NCBI GenBank assembly: GCA_963578605.1
Contig: CAUZEA010000022.1
Span: forward strand, 3,182-67,181
Direction: 5' to 3'
Length of the DNA: 64,000 nucleotides
Source of the DNA: JAKVCB01 sp963578605
GTDB taxonomy: Bacteria; Planctomycetota; Planctomycetia; Pirellulales; Lacipirellulaceae
Numbering within the stretch: position 1 is the first letter of the stretch; each line of letters begins with the position of its first letter. This document shows, one piece after another, positions 59,601 to 64,000 of the stretch. The translations under genes were made by a program, and so were the position numbers. The notes under the pieces were generated by a model, which was given only the letters and a program-made list of their open reading frames with translations, was not told the origin of the DNA and searched no databases.

Positions 59601-60372
59601 TCTCTCCGGCTCGATCACTGCCGACTGGGTAGATAATGTCCTCCACGGCGATTTTATCTTCAATCTTGGAGGCACTGCGGCCATCAACAATCTTCTCCTT
59701 GCTTGTTTCGTAAAACGTGCGGAGGATGTCGCTATCGAGTCCGAATTTGGGGTCCATCGCCCGCAGCAACGTCATCACCGAAAACTTGCCGCTCTGGTCG
59801 ATGCGAACGGTTATGCTGTCTTTCTTCGTCGTATTGATTTCGATCCAGCTGCCACGTTCCGGGATCACGCGGCAACTGAACAAACGCCGCTCGCCTGCGT
59901 CGACTTCTGATATAAAATCGATACCTGGACTACGATGCAGTTGGCTAACAACGACCCGCTCAGCACCATTAATAATGAACTCTCCGCCGCCGAGCATGAT
60001 CGGCAGGTCGCCCAGGTAAACCTCTTCCTCAATGGGCTCCTCCTTGTTGAGTCGCATCCAAATCCGAAACGGGCGACCATACGTAAGTCGCAATTGACGG
60101 CACTCATCGGGTTCATAACGTGGTTTACCAAGCTTGTACCGCAGGTAGTCAAGCGTAAGCGTCTTGTCGTAACTCTCGATAGGAAAGATCTCGCGCAATA
60201 CGCCCTCGAGACCGCTGTCATTGCGGTCGTCGGGGGCCAACTCGTTTTGCAGGAAGTAGTCGTAGCTGGCCGTCTGAATCTGAGTGAGATCAGGAATCGC
60301 CAGCGACTCGCGGCCACTGCCAAACTTTTTTATGTCTTGTGCATCCAATCGACGCTGGGCTGTTACGGCCAT
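56662..60372 (-). CDS. rpoB: RNA polymerase beta subunit
   Basis: A 1236-residue beta subunit. It starts [20 protein letters not shown] and has the rifampicin-pocket region [32 protein letters not shown], then [63 protein letters not shown] and the terminal [18 protein letters not shown]...LGLNMQLE. Compared with E. coli, the pocket has several changes (for example Val for Phe514 and Thr for Asn518). rpoC follows after 111 bases. Confidence 0.98.
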   Translation of the reverse strand: [1236 protein letters not shown]

Positions 60373-60669
60373 AGGACCTTTTGCTCCCTAATTCAGGTGG
60401 AACACACTCTTACACCAACAAAACGGATAGATTGAACCTGAAGCCAGGTCTGACCACCAACTGCCAAAGCTATCCTGGTCGGCGACGCACGACAGACTTC
60501 GCGTACACCAGCAGCGCAATGCATCTGGCCGGTGTGCTGACATTTCAAACAGCTGGGTGGGGAAACTCATACATCTTGCATCGCGCCGGGGCGATGTGCT
60601 ACCAGACCGGGGCTCTCACAGGAAAACCTGTCGCAATCACCTGGTTGCGACCGGCAATCACAAACTCGA
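60373..60669. other. rplL-rpoB intergenic region
   Basis: This 297-base gap on the minus strand separates rplL from rpoB. In many bacteria such a gap holds an attenuator and an RNase III site that set the rpoB level. I see no gene and no clear hairpin-plus-T-run. Confidence 0.5.
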
Positions 60670-61107
60670 CTACTTGATCGAGACGGTTGCACCAGCTTCC
60701 TCGAGTTCGCCTTTGAGTTTCTCTGCATCTTCCTTCGATACGCCTTCCTTGACTTTGCCGGGTGCACTTTCCACCAAATCCTTGGCTTCTTTCAGGCCGA
60801 GACTGGTCGCAGCACGAACCACCTTGATCACGCCAATTTTCTTCTCGCCAAAAGATTCCAGGACGACATCAAATTCCGTTTGCTCGGCCGGTTCTCCACC
60901 GTCGCCCTCACCACCGGTACCAGCCGCGACGACCATCGTTCCGCCCCCAGCGGCTGGTTCAATGCCGTGCACATCTTTCAAGTAATCGCTCAGTTCCTTG
61001 GCCTCTATCAAGGTGAGGCCCACAATTTGGTCCCCTAAGGTCTTGGTGACCTTGGAAAATTCTGCGACTGTATCGGTTGCCATATCTGCGACTGTATCGG
61101 TTGCCAT
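60670..61107 (-). CDS. rplL: 50S ribosomal protein L7/L12
   Basis: A 145-residue stalk protein that recruits GTPase factors. The C-terminal domain (about 77-145) reads EFDVVLESFGEKKIGVIKVVRAATSLGLKEAKDLVESAPGKVKEGVSKEDAEKLKGELEEAGATVSIK. The hinge is Gly/Ala-rich (GGGTMVVAAGTGGEGDGGEP). The first 8 residues, MATDTVAD, are repeated as MATDTVAE by a 24-bp DNA duplication, so two start codons (61107 and 61083) with identical surroundings exist. Either may be used. Confidence 0.97.
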   Translation of the reverse strand: MATDTVADMATDTVAEFSKVTKTLGDQIVGLTLIEAKELSDYLKDVHGIEPAAGGGTMVVAAGTGGEGDGGEPAEQTEFDVVLESFGEKKIGVIKVVRAATSLGLKEAKDLVESAPGKVKEGVSKEDAEKLKGELEEAGATVSIK

Positions 61108-61108
61108 A
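61061..61108. repeat. Perfect 24-bp tandem duplication at the rplL start
   Basis: Two identical 24-bp units (61061-61084 and 61085-61108) each contain a start codon and the first codons of rplL. The unit is a multiple of three, so the frame is kept and the duplication adds eight residues. Confidence 0.97.
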
Positions 61109-61290
61109 GTTGTTCTTTACCCTTTCTCAACGTGCGGGGCGGGACCCGCCACTTGTAAAACTTGTGATCCTTTAGGTTGATTAACTCAGTGGTTTCAAAC
61201 CACCGTGCCGATTTGAACCTTTTCGGCTGCGATTAAATAACCCGCACCGTTTGCTGACTATCCTCAGTGACTGACTGTTCACCTTCCGGG

Positions 61291-61815
61291 TCAACTTTCG
61301 TCGCCCTCCCCGGTTTGTTTGATCTGACTCGCCAATTGACGTCCTGGTCCCTGTAACTGGGCGCTGAGGGTTGCGCCCGGATTCAAGATCTGTCCTACCA
61401 ATAAGCTCAGCTGCTCGGTGCGGCTCGGCCACTTGCTGATAGCTTTGACTTGATCTGCCGAGAGCGCCTTCCCGTCCATCACGCCCCCTTTCGGGGAAAA
61501 CGGTTCAAACGCCTTATCATTGGCCAGCTTCATGATTTCTTTGGCCAGCGAGACAATGTCTTCGCCACCCCAAACAACGGCGCATGTGCCCTCAATCCCC
61601 TCAAAAGCTGGCGCCAAAACGGTTCCTTCGGTTGCACGGTGGGCCAGGCTGTTCTTGACCACTAGTAAACGGATATCTTTCTCGCGCAATTGTTTCCGCA
61701 AAATAACGTTCTGGTTGTTCTCCAAACCGATAACATCGACAAGCAGCAAATCGGACACTCCGTCCAACCGCTTGCGCAAATCATCGGTAATCAACGCTTT
61801 GACGTATTTACTCAT
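61291..61815 (-). CDS. rplJ: 50S ribosomal protein L10
   Basis: A 174-residue L10, which anchors L7/L12 to the ribosome. MSKYVKALITDDLRKRLDGVSDLLLVDVIGLENNQNVILRKQLREKDIRLLVVKNSLAHRAT is the family N-terminus. The C-terminus (LNPGATLSAQLQGPGRQLASQIKQ) forms the L7/L12-binding helix. I start at MSKYVKAL; the 20 upstream open codons overlap the rplA-rplJ gap, where L10 leader control acts in other bacteria. Confidence 0.97.
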   Translation of the reverse strand: MSKYVKALITDDLRKRLDGVSDLLLVDVIGLENNQNVILRKQLREKDIRLLVVKNSLAHRATEGTVLAPAFEGIEGTCAVVWGGEDIVSLAKEIMKLANDKAFEPFSPKGGVMDGKALSADQVKAISKWPSRTEQLSLLVGQILNPGATLSAQLQGPGRQLASQIKQTGEGDES

Positions 61816-61886
61816 GGCTTCCGTCGATGGTCTGCGGCAAACCTTTTGCGGTTTACTCCTTCGGTTGCTATCCAATTCGCGGCCGC

Positions 61887-62564
61887 TTACACGGCTAACC
61901 GCACACTCGGGCTCATGGTCGCACTCAAGTACGTTCCTCGGAAGTAAGTCCCTTTCACTGCGACTGGCTTTAGCGAAGAAATCTTATCGATAAACGCCTG
62001 GATGTTTTCCGCCAGTTTTTTGGGTTCGAAACTGGCTTTGCCCACTACCGCGTGGATAACACCCGATTTGTCATTGCGAAATTCGACTTTACCTGCTTTG
62101 TACTCCTGCACGGTCTTGCCAACTTCCGGGGTCACTGTGCCGGCACGCGGCGACGGCATCAAACCACGCGGGCCCAACACACGGCCGAGTGGTCCTACCA
62201 GCTTCATCATGTCCGGGGCAGCTATGCAAGCATCAAAATCGGTCCAGCCCTCCTTGATCTTCTTCGCCAGATCATCCTCCCCCACAAAGTCAGCACCTGC
62301 TTCTTTGGCTTCTTCAGCGGCCGGTCCCTTCGCAAATACAACGACCCGTTGTTGTTTACCAATCCCATGTGGCAACACGATCGAACCACGCACGATTTGA
62401 TCGGCCTGCGTGTTGTCGATGCCCAACCGGATCGCAATCTCGACTGATTGGTCGAACTTTGGCGCGTCGTAACTTTGCAACTTTGCCACCGCTTCGGTGA
62501 GCGGTAGTGGCTCGGAGGCAACCTTCTCAAGCGCTGCCCGCAGTCGTTTCGATTTCTTCGCCAT
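61887..62564 (-). CDS. rplA: 50S ribosomal protein L1
   Basis: A 225-residue L1 of the mobile stalk that helps eject E-site tRNA. MAKKSKRLRAALEKV, KFDQSVEIAIRLGIDNTQADQIVRGSIVLPHGIGK and PLGRVLGPRGLMPSPRAGTVTPEVGKTVQEYKAGKVEFRNDKSG are diagnostic. It lies between rplK and rplJ. Confidence 0.98.
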   Translation of the reverse strand: MAKKSKRLRAALEKVASEPLPLTEAVAKLQSYDAPKFDQSVEIAIRLGIDNTQADQIVRGSIVLPHGIGKQQRVVVFAKGPAAEEAKEAGADFVGEDDLAKKIKEGWTDFDACIAAPDMMKLVGPLGRVLGPRGLMPSPRAGTVTPEVGKTVQEYKAGKVEFRNDKSGVIHAVVGKASFEPKKLAENIQAFIDKISSLKPVAVKGTYFRGTYLSATMSPSVRLAV

Positions 62565-62630
62565 CTTTACTCACTGTATTCAGCGTGTTAACTTTGTCAT
62601 GCTCAACAGAGCCCGCGACACGTCCGTCTG

Positions 62631-63056
62631 TTAATCTTCCACTTCCAGGCCCATGCTCCTGGCCGTACCGGCGATCATCAGTACGGCATGGTCAACATCA
62701 CGGGCATTGAGATCAGCGCTTTTTATGTTTACGATTTCCTCAAGTTGAGCACGGGTCACTGTGCCCACTTTCTCTTTGTTCGGAACACCCGACCCCTTGG
62801 CGATATTTGCTGCCTTTTTCAGCAAAACTGCTGCCGGTGGGCTCTTCGTGATGAATTCGAACGACCGGTCGTTGTAGACAGTCACCACGACCGGGATCAT
62901 CATGCCTCCGGCTTCCTTGGTCTTGTCATTAAACTGCTGTACGAACTGGCCCAGGTTGATACCGAACTTACCCAGCGACGTACCAACCGGCGGAGCAGGT
63001 GTCGCCTGCCCTCCAGGAATTTGAAATTTCGCGGTGCCTGCAAACTGTTTGGCCAT
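62631..63056 (-). CDS. rplK: 50S ribosomal protein L11
   Basis: A 141-residue L11 of the GTPase-associated centre. The N-terminal PAPPVGTSLGKFGINLGQFVQQFN departs from the common PPVGPALGQxGVNIMEF: residue 26 is Thr for the usual Pro, and residue 30 is Lys. The C-terminal domain (TKSPPAAVLLKKAANIAKGSGVPNKEKVGTVTRAQLEEI...GTARSMGLEVED) is normal. Confidence 0.98.
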   Translation of the reverse strand: MAKQFAGTAKFQIPGGQATPAPPVGTSLGKFGINLGQFVQQFNDKTKEAGGMMIPVVVTVYNDRSFEFITKSPPAAVLLKKAANIAKGSGVPNKEKVGTVTRAQLEEIVNIKSADLNARDVDHAVLMIAGTARSMGLEVED

Positions 63057-63144
63057 GGTTTCTCTGCGATCGGCTCTCGGTTTTCAGCCCACAGCCAGAA
63101 TACCCTTCTGGCAGACGTGCATTCACCAACAACTGATAGCCTCC

Positions 63145-64000
63145 TCATGAAGATTCTATTTGCCAGTATTCCAATTCGACCGGCGTGCTGCGGCCGAAAA
63201 TGTTGATCATTACGGTCACGCGACCACTTGCCCCGTCGATGGTTCCAACTTCACCCTCGAAACTCTCGAAATTACCCTCCTTGACCTTGACCTTGTCCCC
63301 CTCCTTGAACTTGATCGCCAGCTTGGGAGCTTCTTCTGCATCGGCTTCCTCGGTTTGCACCACGCGCGCCACCTCGTGCGGCTGCATTGGTGTTGGCTTG
63401 CCCGCCGCACCCGTGAAGTCACCAATACCGGAGGTCTCGCGAACCGCAAACCAGGTGTCGTCATTAATGTGCATGTTCACAACGATGTAACCGGGCCACA
63501 ACTTGCGCTCCACAATTTTCTTCTTGCCCCCTTTAAACTCGGTCACCTTTTCGGTCGGCACGATTACCTGACCGAAATACGGATCGAGGCCCTCGATGGC
63601 AATCTTCCGCTGGAGAGCTTCGGCAATCGACCGTTCCCGATTGCTCTGCACTTTGAGGATGTACCAATCCATCGTGACTGGTTCCTCCGTTTCCTCAGCC
63701 AATGTGTCATCTTCGGTCACTGCATCTTCGGTCACTGCATCTTCGGTCACTGCATCTTCGGTCACTGCATCTTCGGTCACTGGGTCGGATTCGGTCACTG
63801 GGTCGGATTCGGTCACTGGGTCGGATTCGGTTACTGGGTCGGATTCGGTTACTGGGTCGGATTCGGTGTCGGCTTCGGTGTCGGCTTCGGATGCAACACC
63901 GGCAGAGTCTGGCTCGGCGACATCGCCGGGCTGCAGGGTATTTTCCTGGGAACTATCTGTTGAGCCATTGGTAGCGGTTGATTGGACTGTTGCTTGTGCA
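63145..64000 (-). CDS. nusG: Transcription factor NusG with repeat-rich acidic extension (5' end outside window)
   Basis: The conserved part (63145-63672, 175 residues) is a full NusG: MDWYILKVQSNRERSIAEALQRKI (NGN domain), KLWPGYIVVNM, and a KOW domain with FKEGDKVKVKEGNFESFEGEVGTIDGASGRVTVMINIFGRSTPVELEYWQIE. It acts with RNA polymerase in elongation and Rho termination. Upstream the frame stays open with no stop to the window edge (about 109 more codons), encoding TEDAV four times, TESDPV about five times and an acidic Ser/Thr-rich stretch. Possible starts are the ATG at 63672 (GGAGG 11 bases before), the GTG at 63816, or one beyond the window. Confidence 0.95.
   Translation of the reverse strand, partial: AQATVQSTATNGSTDSSQENTLQPGDVAEPDSAGVASEADTEADTESDPVTESDPVTESDPVTESDPVTESDPVTEDAVTEDAVTEDAVTEDAVTEDDTLAEETEEPVTMDWYILKVQSNRERSIAEALQRKIAIEGLDPYFGQVIVPTEKVTEFKGGKKKIVERKLWPGYIVVNMHINDDTWFAVRETSGIGDFTGAAGKPTPMQPHEVARVVQTEEADAEEAPKLAIKFKEGDKVKVKEGNFESFEGEVGTIDGASGRVTVMINIFGRSTPVELEYWQIESS
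63721..63870. repeat. 15-bp and 18-bp tandem repeats in the nusG extension
   Basis: Four exact copies of a 15-bp unit (63721-63780) are followed by five copies of a related 18-bp unit (63781-63870; the last copies carry a C-to-T or further change). Both unit lengths are multiples of three and keep the nusG frame. Confidence 0.95.

Noticed and set aside
59101..59910. 269-codon plus-strand frame inside rpoB
   Set aside because: Antisense shadow of rpoB with no family resemblance.
63160..63963. Plus-strand frame with repeated GHCIF/GHWVGF-type units
   Set aside because: Antisense of the nusG repeats; the minus frame continues a real NusG domain, so the plus frame is a by-product of the repeat.
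1..64000. Prophage, transposon or defence island
   Set aside because: No integrase, transposase, restriction, toxin-antitoxin or Cas-like protein is visible; the gene content is housekeeping plus ordinary planctomycete accessory genes.

Overview
The window looks like a chromosomal segment of a planctomycete, probably of the Pirellula/Rhodopirellula/Blastopirellula type. The evidence is lineage-typical families: a DUF1559 pseudopilin-like protein with a following small lipoprotein, two DUF1080 (3-keto-disaccharide hydrolase) proteins, a GSDH/PQQ-type dehydrogenase domain, a 'FSLRALLVMM' membrane protein, an EF-hand protein with Gly/Arg-rich repeats, and a large ribosomal block with planctomycete-style oddities (long L17, zinc-ribbon L24, no L30). 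Base composition is moderately GC-rich throughout. I see no integrase, transposase, CRISPR array, tRNA or rRNA. All taxonomic statements are inference from protein character, not from a search.

Region 1-29.5 kb is a mixed accessory/housekeeping region on both strands. It runs: DUF1559 protein and lipoprotein (+); prolyl oligopeptidase (-); a tiny acidic/basic protein and a YchF-like NTPase (+); a CaCA-type cation exchanger (-); a DUF485/ActP symporter pair (+); a DUF1080-GSDH fusion, a GT2 glycosyltransferase and a second DUF1080 protein (+); membrane protein, bile-acid-type symporter and NAD-dependent epimerase (-); a JmjC/cupin-like protein, a small membrane protein, acetolactate synthase large subunit, a coiled-coil membrane protein and a degenerate PP2C/SpoIIE-type protein (+). 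Then on the minus strand come Obg, L27, a secreted protein, the EF-hand repeat protein with a clear intrinsic terminator, a DUF3891 protein, a probable lipoprotein and an HExxH protein.

Region 29.5-64 kb is one long co-oriented (minus strand) translation/transcription supercluster. In transcription order it reads nusG, rplK, rplA, rplJ, rplL, rpoB, rpoC, rpsL, rpsG, fusA, then a two-gene interruption on the plus strand (a GntR/YtrA-like regulator and a DUF2088/Lar_N-like protein), then rpsJ, rplC, rplD, rplW, rplB, rpsS, rplV, rpsC, rplP, rpmC, rpsQ, rplN, rplX, rplE, rpsN, rpsH, rplF, rplR, rpsE, rplO, secY, adk, map, rpmJ, rpsM, rpsK, rpsD, rpoA, rplQ. Genes usually found in this order but missing here are tuf (after fusA), rpmD (between rpsE and rplO) and infA (between map and rpmJ); rplU is also not beside rpmA.

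I did not find a convincing undescribed multi-gene system. The observations most worth checking are: a perfect 10-bp-arm palindrome abutting the start codon of the GntR gene, suggesting autoregulated, possibly leaderless transcription, in the divergent promoter region shared with the S10 operon; a SpoIIE/PP2C-like protein that has lost its metal ligands; natural substitutions at antibiotic-contact positions in S12 (Arg88) and L11 (Thr26); an Obg with an altered guanine-specificity motif; a repeat-built acidic N-terminal extension on NusG that runs off the window; and a recurring pattern of perfect short tandem duplications in and between housekeeping genes.
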